Assembly: GCF_029873635.1 (NCBI RefSeq)
Contig: NC_080422.1
Span: forward strand, 5,994,001 to 6,058,000
DNA: 64,000 bases
Source of the DNA: Malania oleifera
Taxonomy: Eukaryota; Streptophyta; Magnoliopsida; Santalales; Ximeniaceae
Reading direction: 5' to 3'
The position numbers and the translations under genes are program-made. Positions 20,445 through 34,266 of the stretch are shown piece by piece (positions within the stretch are counted from its first letter, which is position 1; every line of letters begins with the position of its first letter). The notes beneath the pieces were generated by a model. It had not been told where the DNA came from. It saw only the letters and a program-made list of their open reading frames with translations, and did no database searches.

Positions 20445-23229
20445 TTTTTTTTTTGTTATTCGTATGCACTAAAACCAAATCTTAGGGTTATTCGACAAGT
20501 CCCTTCAATTTTAAGGTATATGGTATTCCATAGATGTGTTAGCCTTTGTGGAGCCTAATTGTGTCTAATCCAAATGATATCCTAACCAGAAATAATATTG
20601 CGTGGTTTTTTAATGGGAGATTCTTTTTATGAGGCCTAGTCCATGGAGCAGAAGCTTGGGCGATATTTTTTGGCCCGTTTTATAACCCATTGTGAATCCT
20701 GTGTGTAGGATATAAAAACTGTTGTTTTAGTGATTTGGGTTCATGCATTGAAACTGTGCGGCCACACTCTATATTTTATTCCTGATAATAGTGAAATCCT
20801 TACAATTCCGTGGATGTGCAAAATTTCCGAACCTCGTAAATACTGTCTTGTGGGTGTGATTATTTTTTCTTAATGTGTGTTTTTTCTCTATTTTGTTTCT
20901 CACAAGTTTTTGAGGAATTTTGTGATAATTTCCTTGCAATATGACCTCTAATAAATCCTGTAAAATTGTAATCATCAGCATGAGCAACCTAGGCATAAAG
21001 ACTAGATCCTATGTCTTTATTAAATTTCATCACAACACTTCCTAAATAACTCCTATAACCCCTCTTAATAATGAAAAAATATATGATATTAGTTAAGTTA
21101 TTTGTCCTATTGATGTTATGATGACATTTTCATTGCTTGCAGTTTACTTGTCCTCAACTTTGTCTTGCAATGGAGGTTGAACAAATACTAGCGTCCTTAC
21201 GTGTTCGCCTAATCCTCGCCTCGTGTCATTTGCTAGAAGCTAAATATGAATATGCTTCTATAACTAATAGCAGAGTTGCATTTTTATTATTTTGGTTTAA
21301 TTGAATGTTCATAAATTGCATCAAATTAGTTATCAAAGATACTTTCTACTATTATTGTGGAAATAATTATATTTGAGCTTTGACTTGGTGAATAGTCTTA
21401 TCACTATTTGGAGAATTTTATTTCATTCTTAAAAATGTCTTACCACAATCGAAGCCACTACTTCAAGCATTACATAAATATTAAGACCCATTTACAATTA
21501 CAAGTGCATATTTCAAGCATTACATGAACATTTGTCCTATATTAAAATTCTGTAATTACAAATCTAAATTTGAGTTGTGGTTTTTAGACACGGAGCTTAA
21601 ACAAACCTTTATGTTGATTTGATCCACCAATTTACTTTGTAGACTTTGTTGTTTGTGGTAATGGATTTCATATATCGAAAAGATATTTTTCTTATTACTT
21701 AGCCTTCTCGTTATAACCATTGTCATGGCCCCAATAGCTTTCTATAAACCAAATAAATAAATAAATAAAACGGTATATACTTTAATTCAAATGTGTGTGC
21801 ATTTTAAAGTTATGTAAGGTAGTATTTGGGAGCATGAATCTCAGGATTTGAAATATGTGGATTTTGAAGAAATTCAATATAATTTCATACTAAATACCTT
21901 AAAAGTTTAAAATTTTCATAGAGTTGGTTTACACTTGGCTATTGCCAAAATTTATATACTTATTTTATCTTTAGATCAAGTCAAAAGATGTAAAAGTTGA
22001 CTTATATATATATTCTTGTGAAGTAAACATATGTAATAGTTTAATCGGTTAGAGATGTTCAGATTATATTTGGTGTCCATAGTGTTCGATTATCACCACA
22101 ATTTTTATATTTTTATGTAACTTCTAAAACTACCACTTTAATCTGTATGCAATGTGAACTGCTATTTATTATAATATAAATATATTTTTTATTCTTTAAA
22201 AATAGATTTCAATCACCTTGATGTCGGCTACAAGGTCGTGTAGTCCATAATAATTTTTTCACTAACTAATTTTTTAACTTTTTAAAAAATTAAAATTATT
22301 TACTTTTTCGTCCCTATTCAAAGTATTATTTAAAAAAGACATGTTAATTATTTTAAAAAACAAATTTGATGAAAGTAATAACATAAAAATGATAGAAGGA
22401 AGACCAGTCTGTTTAGTTCTATTTCAATTTACCAAAGTTACTTGGTCACTTTTAACCAGCAATTGTACCAAATATAAGCCCAAGTGTTTATACCCTACTC
22501 TATCATACCTTATTATAATAAGGTATGCGCACGTGCCCCTAATTACATTCCAAGCTCTTGTTTGGTACATGGATATGCTTTATCCAATTGGGTTCCAAAT
22601 TAACTTTGATTGTTGGGTTTTTACTTCTGTTCAACTTACCCATATGCATGAGGCCCACTGGAATTCCTGGGGCCAGGTGGGCTAGATTACCCCGCTTGGG
22701 CAGTCTGGAAATAGTTGATAGGGCTGGGCTTATTGTGGGCCCGTAGCCCACAGTTGAGCCTGTAAGGACTTGGGCCTCGAGGCCCTCGACCGCCCTACTT
22801 GACTTCTCCCACTATGGATTCTTTACAAATGATAAGGATAGAGTTAGGTAATAGGTTATGCTCAACAAATGACTCGTAATTCTTTTATTTAAGTTAAGTT
22901 TGGATTTAACGTATGATAACTTGTTTATAATCGAGCATAACTCTCCCAACTCACCCCAAATTTATTCCCATAAATTACAATTTATGAGTATGATTCATAA
23001 TTATCAAGCATGTATTTTGGAGCGTAGACTCTGGTTATGTGTAGACTCTTGTATGGTATGTTGTATGTATTAGAAAGAACATTTCCACTGTGTATGTGAT
23101 GTGTATGTGAATGTGTATAGGGTATACGTGTATCCCATGGGGTCGGACCCTCATTTAGTATAGTATCATATATGTTTTAATTGATACAGAGACAGGTTGG
23201 GTTACTAAATTCACACCTGGAGCCCATCC
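20445..23229. other. AT-rich stretch with a GC-richer island, no gene seen
   Basis: The part at about 22490-22800 is GC-richer, with GGGCCC-containing segments such as TTGTGGGCCCGTAGCCCACA, but I recognise no domain or element ends. The 114-codon frame at 22341-22685 has no recognisable domain. Confidence 0.35.
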
Positions 23230-24934
23230 GCGGGTTCGGGACATGACACATAAACATAATCTTACTATATCATAATGAATTATCGTATCATTTAAATCAT
23301 CTGTTAAATCTTTATATCATTGGAATTTTACCCTGGATGTAAATCTGTATATTATGATTTCACCCCACATGATCCGAGTTGTGTGGCTCGCAGGCTGGAC
23401 TTAATGTTGGCTGGCCTACCAGGTTAAGTCAAACATAACATAAATACGCACGATTGCCCACCTATCCTGGCTTGCCCATCTTACTACACTGTCAAACCTC
23501 TAACGGGTCAATAACACAGTGGGTATCCTACTACACCGTCTACACTTCTAGGCTAATTAGCCCCTAACTTACACTTCCTGAATAGTGTGGTTGTATTGTC
23601 AGCTATACACCAATTTGGTCTGCTCAGCCTACTCTCTAACAACCTCTGGGGGTCGGCACACAATGGGTATCCTCTCTCTCCGATCGATTTAACTAGCTAC
23701 GGTACCGTGCTCTTAACATACATAATCGTATGGGTTCTATTACTATATAATATATTTCACATAATATATTTTTCTTCATAAATAACATTTTCATATTTCT
23801 AAAATAAACTCTAACTTTTACATATTTCTGAATAAAAGTTGTCATTTCATAAAATATGAATAAATTGTCATATTAAAATCTGGCTTTCACTGATCACGAC
23901 ATCTGTGTCGACTATCATTACTCGGCATCTGCGTCGGCTGTCATATCATATTATATTATAAATATCTTAGCTTCTATACTGTTTATGTTCTTTCTAAAAA
24001 TTACTGTAAAATCATATTTATTCTATGAAATAATTACATATTCTAACATGCTGATATAACATTAAATATATACTCATGCCACACGAGTGAGTTTTACTCT
24101 ATATTATACTATAACATGCTATAAAATATGTTTTGTCTATTCAACACCAATATTCCCAAAAACTACATTAATTCATAAATAAATTTATGAAGCATATACT
24201 ATATAATAAATATTAAATATTTTAAAAATACCTGACTTAATCTATTCTCTAACCTGATTCTTGTTGAATCTACTGGAACTTTAAATCTACGTCCCACGGC
24301 GTTCGAAGCTTAGAACCCTGAAATTATATTTTTCCCAAATTAATCAACTCAATCACCAAAATATTATCATTTAATATTCCCTAGGCCCCAAATACTCCAA
24401 TTTAACCATTAAAACTAATATTTAACACTCTTACCTCAGTTTTGGAGTGGTTCCCTGGAACCCCAAACTGAAAATCTGCTCCGCCTACGTTACAGAGAAT
24501 TTTCCTAAAAACCCAGTGGTGGTTCCTAATCATCAATCCAAGCTTAAACGGAGCCAGAATCAAAGGAAAAATGAAGGTAGGTCTGTAGGGTTTGTTGTGT
24601 GTGTGTGTGTGTGTGTGTGAGTGAGTGAGAGAGAGAGAGAGAGAGAGAAAGTATTTTGTTTTTAATTTACATATGAAGCTCTCGATTCTTTATATCCTCG
24701 ACACTATCAACCAAAACCGTCGATCGTTTTATCTGGCTCCTAGAAAACCATCGCCGGTTTTATATTTAACCGACCCAAAAATTACCGTTTTCCTATACTG
24801 TCCCATGGTAAAACCCCATAACCGTCGACGATTTTCCTTTCACTTTAGAAAACCGTCGCCGGTTTTCTCCTCTCCTAGCCAAAAATCCAATTTTCCCCAA
24901 TTTCTTCTATTATTATATTTTCTGGGTCTCTACA
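23230..24934 (-). mobile_element. LTR of a truncated Gypsy fossil (outer element)
   Basis: On the minus strand it begins TGTAGAGACCC at 24934, just after a purine tract (24935-24948). It contains CCGTCGACGATT/CCGTCGCCGGTTTT-type palindromic sequence (24712-24868), a (GT)n-(GA)n microsatellite and the conserved R/U5 block near 23362-23437. The far end is not resolved: the block that other LTRs carry near their ends is missing, so the left border at about 23230 is a guess. Confidence 0.6.
24597..24648. repeat. (GT)n-(GAGT)n-(GA)n microsatellite
   Basis: A compound simple repeat about 50 bases long inside the LTR of the outer Gypsy fossil. Confidence 0.85.
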
Positions 24935-27254
24935 TTCTCTCCTCCTTTTAAAAATTTCGTCCTCGAAATTTGTTGACTATACATATACTAACCTCTAAAG
25001 GAAAAATTCGTTGTACTTTTATTAATTACCCTCAGTTACAGTAGAGGAATACCGTGGTTATATATACCGTTCTGGGAGATTACAATAACTAACCAAAATT
25101 CTCCCAAAACCTACTATATCTTATAAACCAAAACATAATTTATACATATATTACCCTGCATTGCATAAAATAAAATCAAAACAATACTTACCTTACCTGA
25201 ACTGCTACTTTTCTTTTTCTAACTAATGCTGATCCCGCCAAACAGATGTGGGTACTTCTATCGTATCCCATTCCTCTAGCTCTCACGAAACTTCTTCCAC
25301 TGCATGATTCCTCCACAGTATCTTCACTAGTGAAATTTTCTTGGTGTGTAACTCCTATTCCTTCCACTGCATTGGTATTTCTTCATAAGCTAAAGTATCA
25401 TTACGCTCCAACTCCTCATAACTGGTCACGTGGGAGGAATTTGAGACGTATTTTCTCAGCATAGAAACATGGAATACGTCATGAATCATGGATAATAATG
25501 ATGGTAAAGCTAATTTGTAGGCAACTGGACCCACTCTCTCAAGTATTTTAAATGGGCCAATGTACCTAGGGTTCAGCTTACCCTTCCTCTCAAACCTTAT
25601 CACTCCTTTCATCGGTGCCACTTTCAAAAACACATGGTCTCCTTCATCAAGCTCTAATTTTTGGCGGCGAGTATCTGCGTAGCTTTTCTACCGACTCTGA
25701 GCTGCACTAATTTTGTCTTTAATAAGCCGAATTCTATCATATGCCTGCAGCAGCAACTTTGGCCCCAAAGCTCATCTTTCACCCACTTCATCCCAGTATA
25801 GCAGAGAGCGACATCTCATACCATATAATGCCTCATAAGGTGTCATTCCAATGCTGGCTTGGTAACTGTTATTATACGCGAATTCAACTAGTGACATATA
25901 TTGAGTCCAACTACCCCTGAAGTCTAGTACACATGCTCGAAGCATATGTATCTAGATCGTTCTCTCCATTTGTCCATCCGTTTGAGAATGAAATTCTATG
26001 CTGAATGTTAGCTGAGACCCCAAAGCCTCCTGCAAACTTTTCCAAAACTGTGACATGAATCATGGGTCTCAGTTTGAAACTATAGATACCGACACACCAT
26101 GGGGTCGAACTATCTCTTGAATATATAATTCTGTCAGCCTGCCCATGGAATAGTTAACTTTAATAGGGAGAAAATTAGCAGTCTTTGTCAGTTGGTCTAC
26201 AATCACCTATGTGGCGTTCTGCCCATGTAATGCCGGTGGTAACCCTGTAACAAAATCTATAGAGATATGATCCCATTTCCACTCAGGAATGCGGAGTGGA
26301 TGCAACTGTCCCTCCATTCTCTGGTGCTCAGCCTTTACCTTCTGGCACATCAAATACTACTCCACAAACTCGACTATTTCCCTCTTTATACCACTCCACC
26401 AAAATGACTCCCAAAGGTCCTGATACATTTTAGTGCTTCCAGGATGTACTGTGTAAAGGGATTTGTGTGCTTCCTTCGGGATAGTCTTCTTAATTTTAGC
26501 ATCTGCAAGTACGTACAGTCTAGTACAGAACCTTAGAGCTCCATCATTTGAAATATTAAACTCCCCCCCCCTATTCGTTATGCATTTTCTCTATGAGCTC
26601 CACTAACTTTGCATCATTCCTTTGAGCCGCTTTAATTCTTTCTTGCAGGGTGGGTTGTAGTACCAAGTTAGCAATAAATTCCTGGTGCTCAACCTCTACT
26701 AACTTCACACTGAGCCTCTCCATCTTAACTGAATGATGAATCTCCACTGCTGATAGTGTTGCTCCCACTAATTTTCGGCTCAACGCATCAGCCACCACGT
26801 TTGCTTTCCCCGAGTGGTAATTGATGGTGCAGTCATAATCCTTAATAAGCTCCAACCATTTTCTCTGCCTCACATTTAATTCTTTTTGCTTGAAGAAATA
26901 CTTTTGACTCTTATGGTCAGTAAAAATTTCACACCTACCCCCATAGAGATAGTGTCTCCAAATTTTCAGTGCGTAAACCACCACTGCTAATTCCAGATCA
27001 TGGGTAGGGTAATTCTTTTCATACTCCTTAAGTTGCTGAGACGCGTATGCAATAACCCTCTCATGCTATATAAACACACAATCGAGTCCCTTCTAGGACG
27101 TGTCACTGTATATAATAAATCCATCCTCTCTTAATGGAATAGATAACACTGGTGCAGAGATAAGTCGTTGTTTCAACTTTTGGAAACTCTATTCACACTC
27201 GTTGGTCCATTCAAACTTTACATTTTTCCTTGTGAACCGTGTCATTGGACCCGA
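24935..27254 (-). mobile_element. Outer Gypsy fossil, 3' part of pol
   Basis: Minus-strand similarity covers the integrase C-terminal region near 25350-25640 (PRYIGPFKILERVGPVAYKL-like), the integrase core upstream of it, and RNase H around 26571-27080 ([20 protein letters not shown]). It belongs to the Tekay/Del-like chromovirus group by sequence style. The coding region is broken in many places. It stops at 27254, where the inner Gypsy element is inserted, and resumes at 36243. Confidence 0.8.
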
Positions 27255-29219
27255 TGTAATAACCCGAAGAATAATAGTATTTAAATAATAATAATAATAA
27301 AAAAAAAGGGTAAATGGGAAATAGTAATAGAAGGAGGGCGTTCGTCGACGACGTTGCATACTGGGCTCGTCGACGAAGGTGTGCCTCGTCGACGAGAAGA
27401 TATCGAGAGGATGTTCTAGGTGACTCTAAATTTCATCGACGAAAGGGAGAGTTCGTCGACGAATTTCCTCTTGATCTCGTTGATGAGCCAGGTCACCTCG
27501 TCGACGAATCCCATAGTATAAATAGCTCAAACTCAGATTTTACGCAAAAAATTTCAGCAGGAAAAAAACCCTCTCTCTCTCCTCTACAATTCCTCCCTCC
27601 TCTCTCTTCAATTTCGGCTCCATCATTCACCAAATCGATGATCTGAGGCCACCACGATGCTTCTGGGGAAGTTCTCTCCAAGTCTGCTGGAGCGGATCAT
27701 CGGTGGGGCTGAATTGAATTTCATCCCAAATTTAGGGTAAGGCTTTTTAAATTTTTTTTTTTCAAAATTAGGCTTTCCACCAGTTGTAGGAAATGTAGTA
27801 GACATAGAGATAATGATATTTTATTTTGAGAAATGTTGCTTTTAGGGTGTTGAGTGGGGATCCCTGGGGGTGTAGGGCCCATCACAATAGGGAATTATTG
27901 CAGGAATCAGGTAAGAGAGATATGTTATGCTAGGCAATTTTATGATTTAGTACAAATCATATGTTTATAGCAAATTATTATTCAGACCATATATACAGTT
28001 TTCAGAGCCTGATAATATTGATATTTAAGTTGTGTGGCATGAGTTTAATATTCGATCAGTATATGGTTTATATAACTTTCAGAATACCATGATTTATAGT
28101 ATACGTACAGAAACTTGTATTTTACAGTATTTTCAGAATACTATGTTAAACAAACCTTAGAACCATAACATTCAGCTACTACAGTCAATTAGATATTTCA
28201 GTTATTCAGTTATGCAAACATCTTAAATATTCAGTTATTACAGTTTATTCAGATTAGTTTATATAATGTTATGGTTATTTCATTTGTTACAAAATCATGG
28301 TAAAAGCAGTATTTTAAAAATATTAGTTATTTATATATATAGTATCAGACCCTAATGGACCATATTCAGTCAGTAGAGCACGGTACCGTACCTATATTCA
28401 GTTCAGAGTGCAACCACTACTCAGATAGTATGTGGTATTCAGAAGTCGATCGTGCCTATGTTGTGGACAGACTCCCCATCAGATATGGGTTAAGGGGACC
28501 GATTTGACTGTCGGAGTTCAGTTGACTTACCTTGGTCGGCCAGTCAGGTTAGGTCCCGCCTTCGGGCCGCACAACCCTGTCATGAGGGGTTAAATCATGA
28601 CTCTCAGTTATCCATCCAGGGAACCTTTTCATTTATTATATAAATGTATGATCAGATTTACAGAAAGTAGTCATACCTATAGATGTTAGAAGTATTATGA
28701 GTAAATATTCAAGAAAATCAATTTATGTTAAGCAACATAGGTATGATTTATATTGCAACAGGTATACAGATTTGACTCAGCTTTGTTAGTTAAGGTATTT
28801 TCCTAGTTAGAATTTGCAAGCATGTAGCTCACTTGCTACGCATTAGCGAGATCATATTTCATTTTACTGAGCGTTGACTCACCCTATTATTTTAACATTT
28901 TTCAAGTGAGCTAGTTAGGCGAACGGATCGGGCCTATAGGTAGAGGGTCTACTGTATTGCCTTATCAATAGGGTGAGTGTTTTTGGGAGATTATTTTGTA
29001 TAGCACCAGTTTCAGTTGAGGGTATTTTTTAGAATAGTTTATATGTATATTTTGGGAGCATTTTAGCACTCTGATATTGTATATTTGTGTTTTTGGTTAT
29101 ATCTTGCTGCATAGGTTGATAGTTATATATATATATGGGAAGGTATCAGATTAGTGGAATTTCATAGTATTTATTATTGGAAAGTTATAAAATATCATAA
29201 AGTATAGCAGGTCGTTTCA
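27255..29219 (+). repeat. 5' LTR of the Tekay-type element
   Basis: It begins TGTAATAACCCG. U3 carries TCGTCGACGA-type palindromes (27341-27510) that end 7 bases before the TATAAATAG box (27518-27526). The conserved R/U5 block lies at 28534-28590. Confidence 0.9.
27341..27510 (+). promoter_or_regulatory. TCGTCGACGA palindrome cluster in the Tekay-type U3
   Basis: Several exact or near copies of TCGTCGACGA lie within 170 bases and end just before the TATA box. The same cluster recurs in the 3' LTR at about 34314-34480, less regular there. It resembles the cluster in the solo LTR at 5578-5863. Confidence 0.55.
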
Positions 29220-32200
29220 ATTTGGTATCAGAGCCTAGGTTGCTAGATTTTGTAGACTTTAGAATGCAGTGAAAGCAATACCAGAGTATAGGAAAGGATT
29301 TGATGATTGTTTTGTAGTCTTGGTACAGGATTTCCATGGTGGTTTCTGTGTTTTTCCTAGGAGGACGATTTCATAAAAACCATAATAAACTATTATCGGG
29401 TTGTGTGTCTAGGTTGTAGAACTGGATTTTGAATTAAGATTAGGGAAGGTAGTTAATTATATTCTTTGTTTTTCATGATGGACCTAGGAGGTAGTGGCAT
29501 GAATGCTGGGGAGGACAGGCTAGGACCTTCCAGCATAGGAGGTGCAGATACTAATGTCGTACTGCGCAGCGTCACGTAGCAGGTGATGGTTGAGATGGCT
29601 AGGAGCTCTGGGGAGCGTAGCTACATGATAGAGCAGTTTACGTGGATGAAGCCCCCATCTTTTGTTGGAGGAGATGACCCGATTGTAGCTGAAAATTTGG
29701 TCTAGGACATTAAGGAGACGCTGGTTGTGCTTCCATGTACAGAAGAACAGGAAGTGGTATTTGTGGCATTTAAACTGATAGGGGAGGCAAAGCGCTGGTG
29801 GAGATCAGTGCGTCTGATTGAGGAGCAGAGGCCGATTCCAGTGTCGGTGACGTGGGACCGATTCAAGGAGTTGTTCTTCGAGCGATATTTCCCTACTATC
29901 GTTTGGAGCGCGAAGGCAGCAGAATCTATGTACCCGGTACAAGGACAGATGACAGTATCTCAATACGCAGCTCGATTTATCTAGTTGTCGCGATTTGCCC
30001 CACATCTAGCACCAGATGAAGAGAAAAAGGAAAGGAAGTTTGAAGAGGGTCCGCGGTAGAATTTGTTTAAGCAGGTGATTGGTTTCAGGGCTCAGACATT
30101 TGCAGAGGTTGCAGACAAACTTGCTATTATCAAGAGTGGTATACAGAGAGGTATAACAGCCCAGAGTGAGAGGAAGAGACCTGCGCCTCAGAGTTTTTAG
30201 GCTGGTTCTAACAGGGGCCCATGGAGAGGAGGTCGTGACAGGGGAGATCAGAGGCAGATGATAGGATCTCATTAGAATCAGGGTATATAGACCTTCCTAG
30301 TATGTCAGACATGCGGGAGACGACACTTGGGGGAGTGCTAGGTAGGGAGAGATGTTTGTTATAGTTGTGGGAGACCCGGCCACATGGCACGTGCGTGCCC
30401 AGGACCGCCAGACCAGGTTCCAGCTCCTAGGCCTTATCAGGGAGGATATCAGGCGCCTCGTGGAGGCTAGCAGAGGAATGTAGCTTCGACGAGGGTTTAC
30501 GCTTTGACACCGGGTGATGCGGAGGCTGCCACGGATGTGGTGACAAGAACTTTTATTGTTTTATTATATCCAATTATTGTCTTATTTGATTCACGTGCTA
30601 CTCACTCTTTTTTCTCTGCATCCTATATTAAATTATTTAAGAGTGAGACCCAGTCATTAGATATAGAATTGTCAGTAGCTACACCGTTAGGGTTAGTGAT
30701 GAGATGTCAAAAGGTATTCAGAGGCTATCCAATAGAAATTCAGGGGAGAGTGCTACCAGTTGACCTAATCGTGTTAGATATGTGTGGATTTGATGTAATA
30801 GTGGGTATCAACTAGTTGGTAGTAAATCGCGCTAGTATTGATTGTTATTAGAAAGAAGTGATTTTCAGACTCTCTAGCGAGCAGGAATTTAGATTCGTCG
30901 GTTCATGTGTACGTGCTCTGTCGTAGTTGGTGTCAGCTATGCAGGCAAGCAAATTGCTCATGGACGGAAGTCAGGGGTTTATGGCTTTTGTAAAAGAGGC
31001 GATAGAAAATGAATCAAAAATTGATAGTACCTCACTGGTAAGAGAATTTCCAGATGTTTTTTCGGAGGAGCTACCTAGGTTGCCTTCTGAGCGTGAGGTG
31101 GATTTTCCTATAGATTTGCCTTCAAGGACAGGGCCGATCTCTAAGGTTCCCTACCGTATGGATCTAGCTGAATTGGGAGAATTAAAGGATCAGTTGTAAG
31201 ATTTGTTGGATAAGGGATTTATACGACCCAGTGTATCGCTGTGGGGAGCTCTAGTGTTGTTCGTAAAGAAGAAGGACGGGACTATGAGGATGTGTATTGA
31301 TTACAGGGAGATAAACAAGGTCACTATTAAGAATAAATATCCTCTACCCCGTATAGATGATTTGTTTGGTCAGCTTTAGGATACATGGGTGTATTCCAAG
31401 ATTGACCTCAGATAAGATTATCATCAATTGAGGGTAAAAGTAGAGGACGTTGCAAATACAACTTTCATGACTAGGTATGGGCACTACGAATTCCTCGTTA
31501 TGCCGTTTGGTCTGACGAACGTCCCAGCTGTGTTCATGGACTTAATGAATAGAGTTTTCCACCAGTATCTATATCAGTTTGTAGTGGTTTTATTGATGAT
31601 ATACTGGTGTGCTCGAGGAGTTTTGAGGATCATAAGGTGCATTTGAGACGAATACTATAGACGCTCAGGGAGAAAAAGCTTTATGCTAAATTTAGTAAAT
31701 GTGAGTTCTAGCTTGAAAATGTTGCATTTTTGGGCCATGTAATCTCAGGAGAGGGTATTTCAGTAGATCCCAGTAAGATTGATGCAGTGGTGAATTGGGT
31801 CAGGCCGAAGAACGTGTAGGAAGTCAGAAGTTTCTTGGGACTGGCTGGTTATTATCATCGATTTGTCGAGGGATTTTCTACTTTATCAAGGCCTCTCACA
31901 CGTTTAACTAGGAAAAATGCTAGATTTGTGTGGGATGAAGAATACGAGCAAAGTTTTTAGGAATTAAAGTAGCGGCTCGTAACTGCACCAGTACCGACGA
32001 TTCCATTAGGAGGGGATGGTTATGTAATTTACAGTGATACATCCTTGAAAGGGCTCGGTTGTGTACTGATGCAGCATGGTAGAGTGATAGCATATGCTTC
32101 TAGGCAATTTAAAGAATACGAAAAGAACTACCCTACTCACGATCTGGAATTGGCTGCAGTGGTACACGCACTAAAGATTTGGAGACATTACTTATATGGT

Positions 32201-34194
32201 GAAAGATATGAAATATTTTTTTATCATAAAAGTCTAAAGTACTTCTTTACGCAAAAAAGAGTTGAACATGCAACATAGGAGATGGTTAGAACTCATCAAA
32301 GATTACGATTGCGCCATCAGCTACCACCTAGGTAAAGAAAATGTGGTGGCTGATGCATTGAGCCGTAAGTCTAAGGACATAGTGCAGTTAGTAGTAACAA
32401 TTCCGCATTCAATTCAGATGGACTTGGAAAGGCTTGGTGTGGAGTTAGTTGAAGATGATCCTTAAGCGTTTATTTCCAGTTTGGTTGTACAACCTACACT
32501 ATATGAAAGGATTAAAGCTGCACAAGGAGATGATCCAAAATTAGTAGAAGTAATAGTCAGAATATAGGATGGTCAAGGAGAGGAATTCAACATTTCTGAC
32601 AATGGGGCTTTGAGATTTCACACCATATTGTGCGTACCTACGGATGATAGCATTAGGAGAACCATTCTTGAAGAGGCTCGCAGATCTCTATACACTGTTC
32701 ACCTTGACAGTACGAAAATGTATAGGGATCTGCGAGAATATTTCTGGTGGAGTAGCATGAAAAAGGAGATTGTAAAATTTGTACAGCAGTGTTTGATATG
32801 CCAGCAGGTTAAGGCTGAGCACTAGAGGCCGACTGGGCAGTTGCAGCCACTTTTCATTCCCGAGTGGAAATAGGACCACGTATCCTTGATTTTGTTACTG
32901 GGTTACCGATGACAATGCATGGTCAGAATGCCATTTGGGTGATTGTTAATAGGCTGACAAATGCGGCTCATTTTCTACCCATTAAAATTAGCTATCCTAT
33001 GAACAAGTTGGCAGAGATCTACATTCAGGAGATTGTTCGACCCCATGGAGTGCCGATATCTATAGTTTTATACCGTGATCCACGCTTTACATCGCGGTTC
33101 TGGAAGAGCTCGCAAGAGGCTTTGAGAACTCAGTTGGCATTCAGCATCGCTTTCCCTCCTCAGTCAGACGATCAGACAGAGAGAACAATCCAGGTACTTG
33201 AGGATATGCTGCGAGCATGAGTGTTAGATTTTGGGGGTAGTTGGACCCAGTATTTGCCGTTGGTGGAATTTGCTTACAACAACAGCTATCAGGCTAGCAT
33301 AGGCATGACACCTTATGAAGAGCTTTATGGTAGGAGGTGTCGTTCTCCTTTATACTAGAATGAGTTAGGTGAGAGGCGAGTTTTGGGGCCAGAGATAGTA
33401 CAGCAGGCGTACGATAAAGTTTGGCTTATTCGAGATAGAATTAGTGCAACACAGAGTCGGCAAAAAATCTACGCAGACACTCGCCACCGGGAATTGAAGT
33501 TTGAGGTGGGAGATCATGTATTTTTGAAAATAGTACCACTGAAAAGAATCATGAGGTTTGGGAAGGAGGGTACGTTGAGCCCTAGATTCATTGGCCCATT
33601 TGAGATACTTGAGAAGATTGGGTCAGTTGCCTATCGACTAGCTTTACCACCATCTCTATTCAAAATTCATGACATATTTCATGTTTCTATGTTAAGGAAA
33701 TACACCCCAGATCCTTCCCATATTATCAGCTATGTAGAATTGGAACTCAGTGGTGATCTAGCATATGAGGAAGCTCCAGTGCAGATCTTTGATAGAAAAG
33801 AACAGGAGTTGCGCAGTAAAAAGATACCGCTAGTAAAAGTCCTGTGGAGGAATCACGCGATAGAAGAAACTTCTTGAGAGCTTGAAGATGAAATTAGACA
33901 GAAGTACCCCCACATGTTTAGTGAATTACAACAATAATGTATAAGTTAAACTAATAATAATTTCATTTTTTTTAGTACAATGCAATTGTAATGTAGAATA
34001 TAGGATAGGTAGTATTTTGGTTTTGGGAGAATTTTCTTTTGTATATGTAATCTCCCAGGATTCAGAATGTAACCACGATATTCCTCCACCATAAATGAGG
34101 GTAAGTAATAAAATAAGTAGACCGTTTTGTCTTAAGGGAAGATGAATTATATGAATAGTAAATTTCGAGAACGAAATTTATAAGGAGAGGAGAA

Positions 34195-34219
34195 TGTAAT
34201 GACTCGAAGAATAATAGTC

Positions 34220-34266
<47 letters not shown>

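Noticed and set aside
22341-22746. Frames of 62-114 codons in the GC-richer island
   Set aside because: No domain, frames on both strands overlap, and no promoter or splice context.
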